Shown: positions 6,112-12,126, counted from the stretch's first letter. The stretch: DNA of 12,126 nt from Candidatus Calditenuaceae archaeon JGI OTU-1 (GCA_000494145.1 AWOE01000021.1:14322-26447), one strand, 5' to 3'. Made by a program: numbers and translations. The notes: generated by a model not told the origin, from the letters alone.

Positions 6112-6509
6112 GGTTTGGCGGCCTCGAGAAGGCCCTGAAATCGCTTACCGAGGACAGGGTGCGGAGGGTAGGTGAGGCGGTCCTCGAGGGTCTCGCGAGG
6201 GAGGCGGCGAGGAGGGCGTCGGAGCTGGCGCCGCGCAGGACAGGCCGTCTCGCCTCCAGCATAACCTACAGGAGGATCGGCCCGATGAGGTATGACGTCA
6301 CGTCTGCCGCCGGATACGCCGTCTTCCTCGAGCTCGGCGTGCGGCCCTTCCCGCTGTACAGGGCCGTCCCGATAGAGGGCGTCGGCTTCAGGTACATAGC
6401 GGTCCACCCGGGCATAGCTCCGCGCAGGTTCCTCGAGAGGGGCATGAGGGACGCGGTCAGGAGGGTCGGTGAGCTGCTGAGGTCGGCTTCCCATGAGCGA
6501 GCGGTATAG
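6090..6509 (+). CDS. HK97 gp10-like tail completion / head-tail joining protein
   Basis: A 139-residue protein of the HK97-gp10-like family, a small protein at the head-proximal end of the tail. The signature is clear: 'EAARRASELAPRRTGRLASS' (the 'A-P-x-x-T-G-x-L-x-x-S-I' motif), then 'YAVFLELGVRP' (the 'YAxxxExGxxP' motif), then 'IAPRRFLERGMRDAVRRVGE' at the C-terminus ('PxPFLxxAxxxxxxx'). The GTG at 6090 gives MEGIIEVRFGGLEKAL. GTG 6108 is an equally good start, because it overlaps the stop of the preceding small frame (GTGA) and has GGAGG sites 11-20 bases upstream. The stop lies inside the tape measure gene (17-base overlap). In most siphoviruses this gene precedes the tail tube gene; here it sits after the chaperone, an unusual order. 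Confidence 0.83.
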   Translation: MEGIIEVRFGGLEKALKSLTEDRVRRVGEAVLEGLAREAARRASELAPRRTGRLASSITYRRIGPMRYDVTSAAGYAVFLELGVRPFPLYRAVPIEGVGFRYIAVHPGIAPRRFLERGMRDAVRRVGELLRSASHERAV

Positions 6510-8091
6510 CATCGGGATCGAGTTCGTCGGCCGGGACGACGCTTCCGACGAGATCCGGTCGGTAGCGGAGGGGCTGCGGAGGCTCGGTGAGGCCAACGAT
6601 CAGGTCGTCGAGAGGGCCAAGGAGGTGGTGAGGAGCGCGAGGGAGGAGAAGACGGTGCTGAGGGCAGTTCAGGAGGAGGCCCAGGTCTTCGGCGAGAGGT
6701 CCCAGTTCGTCGCGCGGCAGCTCGGAGAGGTGGCGGGGTTGGCCTCGACCGTCTCGAGGATGATCACGACCCTCGACACCTCCTTCACGAGGCTGAACAC
6801 CGCACAGCTCGCCCTCGCCAGCGCGCAGGAGAAGGAGAGGGAGGTCCTCAGGGAGCTGAACGAGCTCTACGGCGTCCAGGCCGCGAACCTCAAGGAGGCG
6901 GAGGAGGCCCTGAGGAGGATGCTCGAGAGCGGCGAGGTCTCCGGCAGGTCCGCCGAGTCCCTGAAGGAATCCCTGAAGAAGGTGATGGATACGCAGAAGG
7001 AGCTGACGAGCGCAAGCGCCGAGGTCGAGAGGGCCATGCAGTCGCTGAACGCCCAGATGGTCGCCGTCGGTGTGAGCTCGCTCGAGCTGGTGCCGAAGTT
7101 CATGTCGGTCGCCAACGGGATCTCGGCCGTGATCTCCCTATCGCCAACGCTCTCCTCGGCCATCGGCGCTCTGAGGTCGGGGTTCGCGGCGCTCTACGCC
7201 TCGATGGGGCCTGTTGGCCTCGCCCTCCTTGCGGTGGGGACCGCTGCGGCCGTCATAGCCTCCAACTGGGAGAGCATCGCCCCGCTCTTCGAGCAGGTCG
7301 CCTCTTCGGTCCAGTCGGCCCTCACTCCCGCGCTCGATTGGCTCAGGGTCAACGTGCTGGAGCCCCTAGCTTCGCTGCTCGGCAACGTGGTCAGTTGGGC
7401 CCTGGCCTACGTGGTGGACCTCGTGAGGAGCTGGCACTCCGCGACCTCGGCTCTCGGGGAGGCCCTCGGATGGTTCTGGAACGCGGTGCTCGTTCCGGTC
7501 GCTGCCTACGTGGCCGGTCAGGTCACAGCGGCGTTAGGTCTTGCATCGCAGGCCGTCTCGGTCCTCGAGGGAGCCTGGAGGTCGATGGGGAGCGCGCTGG
7601 ACTTCGTGTGGAGGAACGTGATCGTGCCTCTGATCGCTTTCCTCGCCGAGCAGGTGCTGGCGACCCTCAGGTCGGTCTCGGACGGAGCGAGGGCGATGGC
7701 CGAGGCCTTCGTCGGAACCTTCAGGGCGATCTACGACGCGGCCCTCTCTTTCCTCGGGCCCGTGCTGGACACGGTCAGGTCCATCGTCTCCGGAATCCAA
7801 GAGGCCTTCTCCTGGCTCCACCGTCAGCTGGTAGGAGGCTCCATCGTCCCCGAGACCTGGGAGGGAGTGGTCTCGTGGACGGAGTGGGGCGTCTCGGAGG
7901 TCGTCGGGAGCATCGACCGGTTGGTCAGGTCGCTCGAGGGCATCGGCAGCGCTCGCCCTCCTTCCTCGAGGAGCATCGCGATCAACCTGACCGTCAACGT
8001 CAGCTCCGGCCCGGGCGGCACGACTGGGTGGGAGGACGTCGCGGAGGTCGTCAGCAGGGAGCTCGTCCGGCGGCTCAGGTACTTCGTCTGA
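6493..8091 (+). CDS. Tail tape measure protein, short (532 aa)
   Basis: This protein sets tail length and sits inside the tube. The N-terminal half (about 20-190) is helical coiled coil rich in E, R, K and L. A hydrophobic segment (about 240-257, 'VGLALLAVGTAAAVIA') may insert in the target membrane. Residues 280-411 contain three ~44-residue repeats, each opening with 'ALxWxWxxVLVP'-type sequence. Near the end is 'LVGGSIVPETWEGV', the 'GxSIVPxxw' box found widely in tape measure proteins. The C-terminus has a Ser/Gly/Pro linker, a strand 'IAINLTVNVSSG' and a final helix 'VSRELVRRLRYF'. Family members are often 700-1500 residues, so this predicts a tail of roughly 70-80 nm if the usual ~1.5 angstrom per residue holds. 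The ATG at 6493 lies inside the preceding gene, with GAGGT about 8 bases upstream. Confidence 0.85.
   Translation: MSERYSIGIEFVGRDDASDEIRSVAEGLRRLGEANDQVVERAKEVVRSAREEKTVLRAVQEEAQVFGERSQFVARQLGEVAGLASTVSRMITTLDTSFTRLNTAQLALASAQEKEREVLRELNELYGVQAANLKEAEEALRRMLESGEVSGRSAESLKESLKKVMDTQKELTSASAEVERAMQSLNAQMVAVGVSSLELVPKFMSVANGISAVISLSPTLSSAIGALRSGFAALYASMGPVGLALLAVGTAAAVIASNWESIAPLFEQVASSVQSALTPALDWLRVNVLEPLASLLGNVVSWALAYVVDLVRSWHSATSALGEALGWFWNAVLVPVAAYVAGQVTAALGLASQAVSVLEGAWRSMGSALDFVWRNVIVPLIAFLAEQVLATLRSVSDGARAMAEAFVGTFRAIYDAALSFLGPVLDTVRSIVSGIQEAFSWLHRQLVGGSIVPETWEGVVSWTEWGVSEVVGSIDRLVRSLEGIGSARPPSSRSIAINLTVNVSSGPGGTTGWEDVAEVVSRELVRRLRYFV
7330..7725 (+). repeat. Three ~44-residue repeats inside the tape measure gene
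   Basis: Units begin at residues 280 (ALDWLRVNVLEPLASLL), 324 (ALGWFWNAVLVPVAAYV) and 368 (ALDFVWRNVIVPLIAFL). They share W/F, N, V, P and a following hydrophobic run. The spacing is exactly 44 residues (132 bases). A weaker unit may precede at 258 (NWESIAPLFEQVASSV). Repeats of this kind are known in tape measure proteins and change tail length by unit gain or loss. Confidence 0.6.
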
Positions 8092-8099
8092 CGGAGAGG

Positions 8100-8104
8100 T
8101 TTTT
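8100..8104 (+). terminator. T-tract after the tail operon
   Basis: TTTTT followed by GC lies 8 bases after the tape measure stop. It can act as an archaeal T-tract terminator. It is also the only A/T-rich spot upstream of thpR (33 bases before its TTG), so it might instead, or in addition, be a weak TATA element for thpR. The sequence TTTTTGC also occurs after the last gene of the head operon on the other strand. Confidence 0.35.
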
Positions 8105-8134
8105 GCTTCGCGTCGCACGGCAAACCCCGGGGCC

Positions 8135-8728
8135 TTGAGCGGCGGCGAGCCGATCAGGTGCTTCGTGGCGGTCGACGTCTTCTCGCCGGAGATCGTCAGG
8201 TCCGTGACCGGGCTCGGAAGGGAGCTGGAGGAGGCAGGCCTGGTCGGGAAAGTCTTAGATCCCGAGTCGCTCCACATCACGCTCCAGTTCCTCGGCGAGC
8301 TCGAGAGGGAAATGGTGGAGAGGGTGAAGCAGCAGCTCTCAGGGATAACCTTCAGGACCTTCCCCATCAGGCTCGAGGGCGTCGGCTACTTCCCAGGTGG
8401 AGGGAGGATCAACGTCGTCTGGATAGGCGTGAAGGACCCGACCGGAGAGCTCTTCAGGTTGCAGGGCGAGGTCTCGAGGAGGCTCGGCGAGCTGGGTCTG
8501 AAGCCCGATAAGGAGTTCAAGCCCCACATCACCTTCTTCAGGGTCAAGTCGGTCCGGAACAAGCCGCAGGTGCTGGAGCTGCTGGCGAAGAGGATCGGGT
8601 TCGAGGTCGGCGAGCTGACGGTCGACCGGTTCAAGCTGAAGAGGAGCGTTCTGAGGCCCGAGGGGCCCATCTACAGCGATTTGATGGTCGTGAGGGCGAC
8701 GGACTCCGAGGCCGCCAGCGGTGGTTAG
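8135..8728 (+). CDS. thpR: RNA 2',3'-cyclic phosphodiesterase (2H family)
   Basis: A 197-residue protein of the two-histidine phosphoesterase family (ThpR, formerly LigT), which opens 2',3'-cyclic phosphate RNA ends and can join tRNA half-molecules in reverse. Both catalytic motifs are present: His47-x-Thr49 in 'SLHITLQFLGEL' and His131-x-Thr133 in 'KPHITFFRVK'. The start 'IRCFVAVDV' and 'LEGVGYFPGGGRINVVWIGV' are typical. Length is normal. The TTG at 8135 is chosen because the conserved 'IRCFVAVD' strand would be broken by the next GTG at 8167. No strong ribosome site is seen. The gene is cellular and begins 43 bases after the tape measure gene. It ends 3 bases from the stop of the convergent copper ATPase gene. 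Bases 8188-8282, covering the first HxT motif, recur inverted at the window end. Confidence 0.93.
   Translation: MSGGEPIRCFVAVDVFSPEIVRSVTGLGRELEEAGLVGKVLDPESLHITLQFLGELEREMVERVKQQLSGITFRTFPIRLEGVGYFPGGGRINVVWIGVKDPTGELFRLQGEVSRRLGELGLKPDKEFKPHITFFRVKSVRNKPQVLELLAKRIGFEVGELTVDRFKLKRSVLRPEGPIYSDLMVVRATDSEAASGG
8188..8282 (+). repeat. 95-bp inverted repeat, copy inside thpR
   Basis: This stretch is identical, base for base, to the complement of 12032-12126. In thpR it encodes residues from about Glu19 to Thr49. Identity ends at 8283 (T here, G in the other copy). The other side is limited by the window edge, so the true length may be greater. This copy is the genuine one, because it lies inside a complete gene. 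Confidence 0.95.
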
Positions 8729-8731
8729 CGC

Positions 8732-10837
8732 TCAGAGCCGGAGCCGGTAGAGGGTCATCGAGTTCAGCGTGACGGATATCGAGCTCATAGCCATCGCCAC
8801 CGCTGAGAACACCGGGTTCAGCAGCACGCCGAGCGGGTAGAGGGCGCCGGCTGCAACCGGAATCAGCACCACGTTGTAGGCGAAGGCCCAGAAGAGGTTC
8901 TGCTTGATCTTCGAGACGGTCACCCTGCTCAGGTCTATAGCCCTGACGACGTCCCTGAGGTCGCTCCGGAGGAGCACGATGCTCCCGGCCTGCTTCGCGA
9001 TGTCCGTGCCCGAGCCGATGGCTATGCCCACGTCGGCTGCCGTGAGGGCCGGTGCGTCGTTTATGCCGTCGCCAACCATCGCCACCACCTCTCCCGCCTC
9101 CCTCATCTCCCTGACGATGCGCGCCTTCTCCTCGGGCATCAGCGAGGCCCTGAACTGGTCTACGCCGACGATCTCGGCAATCGCCCTCGCGGTGACCTCG
9201 TTGTCCCCCGTCAGCATCACGGTCCTAATACCCCTCCTCCTCAGCTCTGCCACCACCTCCCTCGCCTCTTCCCGGGGACTGTCCATGAGGCCGATCGCAC
9301 CTGCGAGGACGCCGTCGACCGAGACGACGACCGTCGTCATCCCTGCCCTCTGCATCTCGGCGATCTGGTCCTGCACCAGACCGTCCCCCACCGGGGGCAC
9401 CGCGCTCCTCACCAGGGAAGTGCTCCCAACGAGGACCCTCCTGCCCATCACCTCGGCCTCCACCCCGAGCCCCGGCCGCGTGACCGCAAGGGAGGGCTCT
9501 GCGGGATTCATGCCCCTCCTTCTGGCGTGCTCGAGGACCGCCAGGGCGATGGGATGGTTCGACGACCTCTCGGCGGAGGCGGCGTAGAACAGCACCTCGT
9601 CCTCGCCGAAGCCGTTGAACCCCACCACCCTGACCACCTCAGGCCTCCCGAGCGTGATGGTCCCTGTCTTGTCGAAGGCCACCGTCGTCACCCTCCTCAA
9701 CAGCTCCAGCGCCTCGCCCGACCTGATCAGGATCCCCCTCCGAGCCGCCCTTCCAGCGCCGATCATTATGGCCGCAGGCGTAGCGATGCCGAGGGCGCAG
9801 GGACACGCGATGATCAGCACCGAGACCGCCACAAGAACCGCGAAGTTCAGGGGCATCCCGGCCACGAGGCTCCAGAAGAGGGAGGCTCCCAAGGCCACCG
9901 AGACCACGACGGGGACGAAGACCGACGCCACCCTGTCGGCCAGCTGCTGGAGCGGGACCCTCGAGAGGATGGCCTCCTGGACCGTCCTGATTATCTGGTG
10001 GAAGGTCGTCTCGTAGCCGGTCCTTGTAGCCCTTACCTTGATCAGGCCGGTGAGGTTGACGGTACCCGTGATGACCTCGTCGCCCACCGACTTCTCGACC
10101 GGAACGCTCTCGCCGGTCATGGAGGACTGGTCGACGCTCGTGAAGCCCTCGATGACCACGCCGTCAACCGGTATCCTCTCGCCGGGCCTCACGACAACGG
10201 TCTCTCCCGGCTGCACCTCCTCGGCTGGGACCACGACCTCTTCGCCGTCCCTGATCACGGTAGCCCTGTCGGGGTGCATCTCGTAGAGCGATCGGACCGC
10301 CTCCTCGGCCCTCACCCTCACCCGGTGCTCGAGCGTCCTCCCCAGCAGTATGAAGCCGATTATCAGCGCCGACTCCATGAAGTAGTACCTGTGCTGGCCC
10401 GTCGGAGCAGGCAGCAGCGACGGCAGAACGCCGAGGTCCTGCAGGGCGATGATCGTGCTGTAGGCCCATGCGGTCGTCGTGCCTATGGCGATGAGGCTGT
10501 CCATGTTGGCCTGCCTCGCCTTGATCGCGTCGATCAACCCCCTGTAGAACCGGAGACCGGCCGAGAACTGGACCGCCGTCGCCAGCACCATCAGGAGCAG
10601 GGCGTTCGGGTGGAGGTTCAGGAGGGCCGGGAGGAGGAACTCCGAGGCAGCGATGAACGAACCCGTCGCGATCGCAAACGCCACCATGTACCTCAGCCGC
10701 CTCAGCTCGACCTCAGGCTCGAGGAACTGGAGCATGCACGACTGGCTGCAGAAGTAGTAGAGCACGCCGTTCTTGGAGACCTTGAACTCGGCCGTGGACT
10801 CGTCGACGTACATGCCGCAGATTATGTCACGCGCCAT
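8732..10837 (-). CDS. copA: Cu+ P1B-type ATPase with N-terminal YHS domain
   Basis: A 701-residue membrane pump that moves Cu+ out of the cytoplasm using ATP. Residues 1-45 form a YHS-type metal site (CGM at 7-9, 'YYFCSQSCMLQFL' with Cys30 and Cys34) in place of the usual HMA domain. Core motifs in order are TGES 241-244 (phosphatase), CPC 345-347 (metal path in TM6), DKTGT 389-393 with the phosphorylated Asp389, SNHP 426-429 (ATP site), MLTGDN 541-546 and GDGIND 589-594. The final membrane helices carry Tyr654-Asn655 and 'MAMSSISV', the residues that mark Cu+ (P1B-1) pumps; CPC rather than CPH also favours Cu+. It is divergent from the DUF420 gene and convergent with thpR. The ATG at 10837 has no clear ribosome site; TATA-like boxes lie 28-43 bases upstream. 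Export for detoxification and supply for copper enzymes outside the membrane are both possible. Confidence 0.95.
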   Translation of the reverse strand: MARDIICGMYVDESTAEFKVSKNGVLYYFCSQSCMLQFLEPEVELRRLRYMVAFAIATGSFIAASEFLLPALLNLHPNALLLMVLATAVQFSAGLRFYRGLIDAIKARQANMDSLIAIGTTTAWAYSTIIALQDLGVLPSLLPAPTGQHRYYFMESALIIGFILLGRTLEHRVRVRAEEAVRSLYEMHPDRATVIRDGEEVVVPAEEVQPGETVVVRPGERIPVDGVVIEGFTSVDQSSMTGESVPVEKSVGDEVITGTVNLTGLIKVRATRTGYETTFHQIIRTVQEAILSRVPLQQLADRVASVFVPVVVSVALGASLFWSLVAGMPLNFAVLVAVSVLIIACPCALGIATPAAIMIGAGRAARRGILIRSGEALELLRRVTTVAFDKTGTITLGRPEVVRVVGFNGFGEDEVLFYAASAERSSNHPIALAVLEHARRRGMNPAEPSLAVTRPGLGVEAEVMGRRVLVGSTSLVRSAVPPVGDGLVQDQIAEMQRAGMTTVVVSVDGVLAGAIGLMDSPREEAREVVAELRRRGIRTVMLTGDNEVTARAIAEIVGVDQFRASLMPEEKARIVREMREAGEVVAMVGDGINDAPALTAADVGIAIGSGTDIAKQAGSIVLLRSDLRDVVRAIDLSRVTVSKIKQNLFWAFAYNVVLIPVAAGALYPLGVLLNPVFSAVAMAMSSISVTLNSMTLYRLRL

Positions 10838-10859
10838 CTACGCCACGGCAACCGGCCGA

Positions 10860-10886
10860 ATGTCACTTAAGTAGTTATAACGACAT
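10860..10886. promoter_or_regulatory. Shared divergent promoter of the copper ATPase and DUF420 genes
   Basis: The 65-bp gap contains the palindrome GTTATAAC (10874-10881) and CTTAAG (10866-10871). TTATAA is centred 25-26 bases before GTG 10903 and so fits a leaderless DUF420 transcript. For the ATPase, TTATAA lies about 40 bases and CTTAAG about 31 bases before its ATG. ATGTC (10860-10864) and GACAT (10882-10886) flank both boxes as a small inverted repeat, a possible operator. Confidence 0.45.
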
Positions 10887-10902
10887 ATCGGAATTGACGA
10901 CG

Positions 10903-11463
10903 GTGATGTCGTGCGAGTCCTTGAGGGTCAGCGTCAGGCGTCACGCCGCGGCCACCGCTCTGCTGACGGTGCTCTCCTACTCGGTCCTGACGTACCTGCT
11001 GACGTCCCACAGAGCTCTGCAGCACGAGAGCCCGTTGCTGGGAGTGCTACCCCACGTCATAGCGGCCGTCAACCTGGCCGGCGTCGTCTCGCTCCAGCTC
11101 GGATACAGGGCTATCAGGAGGGGTGACGTCAGGTCCCACAGGAACTTCATGGGGCTGAGCTTCGTGCTGATAGCGACCTTTCTCACCCTCTACGTCACGC
11201 GGCTCCTGCTCGGCGGGACCGAGGTCTACAGGGGGCCACAGGTGATCAGGGACTTCGTCTACCTTCCCGTCCTGACGGTCCACCTGACGCTCTCGATCGC
11301 CTCGGTGCCTCTTGTGCTCTTCAACGTCCTCACCGGCCTGACGCTACCTTACGGATCGATCGGCAGGACGCCCCATCCGAGGGTCGGGAAGGTCGCCTAC
11401 CTCTGCTGGTCCCTCAGCTTGGTCCTCGGGATCGTGGTCTACCTCCTGCTGAGGTGGACGTGA
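10903..11463 (+). CDS. DUF420 (YozB/CtaM-like) membrane protein
   Basis: About 186 residues with four to five membrane helices. The conserved histidines of DUF420 are present (counted from ATG 10906): His50 in 'VLPHVIAAVNL', His78 in 'SHRNFMGL', His126 in 'YLPVLTVHLTLSIA', and His157 in 'HPRVGKVAYLCW' just before the last helix. The spacing and the 'Y-x-P-V-L-x-x-H' and 'H-P-x-x-G' boxes fit the family. In bacteria a member (CtaM) is needed for maturation of haem-copper cytochrome oxidase, so the divergent Cu+ ATPase neighbour makes a role in supplying or assembling a copper enzyme reasonable; that link is inference. The start is GTG 10903 or the adjoining ATG 10906, chosen by the TATAA centred 25-28 bases upstream. 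A TTG at 10894 would fall too close to that box. Confidence 0.8.
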   Translation: MMSCESLRVSVRRHAAATALLTVLSYSVLTYLLTSHRALQHESPLLGVLPHVIAAVNLAGVVSLQLGYRAIRRGDVRSHRNFMGLSFVLIATFLTLYVTRLLLGGTEVYRGPQVIRDFVYLPVLTVHLTLSIASVPLVLFNVLTGLTLPYGSIGRTPHPRVGKVAYLCWSLSLVLGIVVYLLLRWT

Positions 11464-11483
11464 GCTCCCGGTCCGCTCATGCC

Positions 11484-12126
11484 TCAGCCCTTGACCTCGA
11501 CCGGCCTCGAGATGGCCGCGATCCTCTCCATCATCCTCCTGTTCTCCTCCCTCAACCTCTCGACCTCCTCCCTCAGCGCCTTGTACTCGGTCCCCCTCTC
11601 GAGGGCCTTCCTGACCTTCTCGGCCGCGTCCCTCGCCGCCCTCCTCACCATCTCGTACTGGTCGTTCTCGGCCATCTGGTTGAGGATGCCGAGGACCTGG
11701 GGCGTGACGAGCTCGGAGCAGGCAGCGACCACGGCCCTCCTGACCCTGTAGCTCTCGTCCCGGGAAAGCTCCCGCAGCCTCTCGATGACCTCCCTCCTCC
11801 CCGGGAACCTCCCGAGAAGCGAGACGGCGACGGCCCTGACGTGGCTCGGCCTGTCGTCCTCGGCGTACCTCATGACGACCTTGAGCGATTCCTCATCGCC
11901 TATCTCCGCGAGGCCCCTGAGGCATCCTGCGGTGATGACGTGATTGTGCGAGGGGTCGTCGATGTGCTTCAGCAGGACCTCCCTCGCCTCCTCCCTCCCC
12001 ACCTTGCCGAGCGATGACGCTGCAGCCTGCCGCGTGATGTGGAGCGACTCGGGATCTAAGACTTTCCCGACCAGGCCTGCCTCCTCCAGCTCCCTTCCGA
12101 GCCCGGTCACGGACCTGACGATCTCC
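11484..12126 (-). CDS. HEAT-repeat protein, C-terminal part; 5' end replaced by a thpR copy
   Basis: The reading frame stays open to the right edge, but only 11484-12031 belongs to this gene; 12032-12126 is an inverted copy of thpR in the same frame. The true part starts RQAAASSLGKVGREEAREVL and has four ~32-residue HEAT-type helix pairs ending in 'DDPSHNHV', 'DDRPSHV', 'RDESYRV' and 'NDQYEMV'. Each is followed by R-A or A-rich helix starts such as 'RAVAVSLLGRF' and 'RRAVVAACSEL'. A coiled coil follows (YKALREEVERLREENRRMM). HEAT repeats bind proteins and carry no chemistry themselves. A C-terminal HEAT domain with such a coiled coil is something I associate with archaeal and bacterial M1 aminopeptidases, so the missing part could be a metallopeptidase; this is a guess. 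It is convergent with the DUF420 gene, 20 bases apart. Confidence 0.7.
   Translation of the reverse strand, partial: EIVRSVTGLGRELEEAGLVGKVLDPESLHITRQAAASSLGKVGREEAREVLLKHIDDPSHNHVITAGCLRGLAEIGDEESLKVVMRYAEDDRPSHVRAVAVSLLGRFPGRREVIERLRELSRDESYRVRRAVVAACSELVTPQVLGILNQMAENDQYEMVRRAARDAAEKVRKALERGTEYKALREEVERLREENRRMMERIAAISRPVEVKG
12032..12126 (-). repeat. 95-bp inverted repeat, second (probably chimeric) thpR copy
   Basis: Perfect complement of 8188-8282, running to the very end of the window. Inward of it the sequence switches at one base to HEAT-repeat coding sequence. It carries no start of its own and breaks the HEAT gene. A perfect match of exactly this length, touching the end of the sequence, is what an assembly-graph overlap or an amplification chimera would leave. 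Confidence 0.9.

Larger units (their letters stand above)
448..8104. mobile_element. Compact tailed-virus structural gene island (provirus remnant or domesticated particle locus)
   Basis: Ten or eleven closely packed genes here encode virion parts: portal, protease, decoration and major capsid proteins on the minus strand; tail tube, chaperone, gp10-like and tape measure proteins on the plus strand; and two small RHH-type proteins. All frames are intact. Cellular genes (GNAT, thpR) border it directly. The outer limits given are the T-tracts after the last gene on each side. No attachment site, integrase or terminase was found, so the true edges of the element are inferred. The structural set is that of a siphovirus-like particle, because no sheath gene is present. 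Whether it still forms particles cannot be read from the sequence. Confidence 0.7.

Noticed and set aside
5214..6596. 460-codon minus-strand open frame
   Set aside because: Antisense to tail tube, chaperone and gp10-like genes, which have recognisable motifs. Composition is that of a shadow frame in GC-rich DNA.
4785..8091. Contractile tail or tailocin
   Set aside because: No sheath, baseplate or AAA+ gene is present, and the tube protein is followed directly by chaperone, gp10-like and tape measure genes as in siphoviruses.
8167..8169. GTG as the thpR start
   Set aside because: It would remove IRCF from the first conserved strand; TTG 8135 keeps the family's normal N-terminus.
7338..8367. 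Overlapping long frames on both strands across the tape measure and thpR genes
   Set aside because: The real frames show clear tape measure features and both HxT motifs; the others are low-complexity shadows.
9527..10870. 447-codon plus-strand open frame
   Set aside because: Antisense to the copper ATPase, whose motifs are complete; the frame is H, R, D and P rich without a domain.
12033..12126. A true ThpR-HEAT fusion protein
   Set aside because: Perfect identity over exactly 95 bases ending at the sequence edge, with no second HxT motif, fits a chimeric contig end better than evolution of a new gene.
1..12126. CRISPR array, rRNA, tRNA or insertion sequence
   Set aside because: No regularly spaced short repeats, no RNA gene motifs and no transposase-like protein were seen on either strand.

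Overview
The window looks like a high-GC, thermophilic archaeon. Arginine is written mostly as AGG, and GTG and TTG starts are common. Genes that open transcription units have an AT-rich TATA-like box about 25-28 bases upstream of the start codon and almost no leader. Genes inside operons instead carry GGAGG-type ribosome binding sites or overlap their neighbours by 4-17 bases. The lineage cannot be fixed from this sequence. A Thermoproteota-type archaeon (Aigarchaeota or Thaumarchaeota relative) is a guess.

Layout. Positions 1-293 (minus) hold the N-terminal half of a GNAT acetyltransferase cut by the window edge. Positions ~448-8104 hold a compact island of tailed-virus (Caudoviricetes-type) structural genes in two divergent operons. 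The leftward operon is portal, capsid-maturation protease, head decoration protein, HK97-fold major capsid protein and a small ribbon-helix-helix (RHH)-like protein. The rightward operon is an RHH regulator, a two-domain tail tube protein, a tail assembly chaperone with an overlapping +1-frame partner, an HK97 gp10-like tail completion protein and a 532-residue tape measure protein. Both operons start in one 165-bp regulatory region (4380-4544). No terminase, integrase, replication, lysis, baseplate or receptor-binding gene is visible, although cellular genes flank both sides.

Right of the island are cellular genes. thpR (plus) encodes an RNA 2',3'-cyclic phosphodiesterase/ligase. It is convergent with a Cu+ P1B-type ATPase that carries an N-terminal YHS metal-binding domain. 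The ATPase is divergent from a DUF420 membrane protein, a family linked to haem-copper oxidase assembly, which suggests a copper/respiration pair. A HEAT-repeat protein (minus) runs off the right edge.

The last 95 bases (12032-12126) are a perfect inverted copy of an internal piece of thpR (8188-8282), joined in frame to the HEAT gene. This is most simply a chimeric junction at a contig end, so the apparent ThpR-HEAT fusion should not be trusted. The most interesting system is the small, intact-looking head-plus-tail island: a degraded provirus, a domesticated particle (gene-transfer-agent-like), or part of a virus whose remaining genes lie elsewhere.
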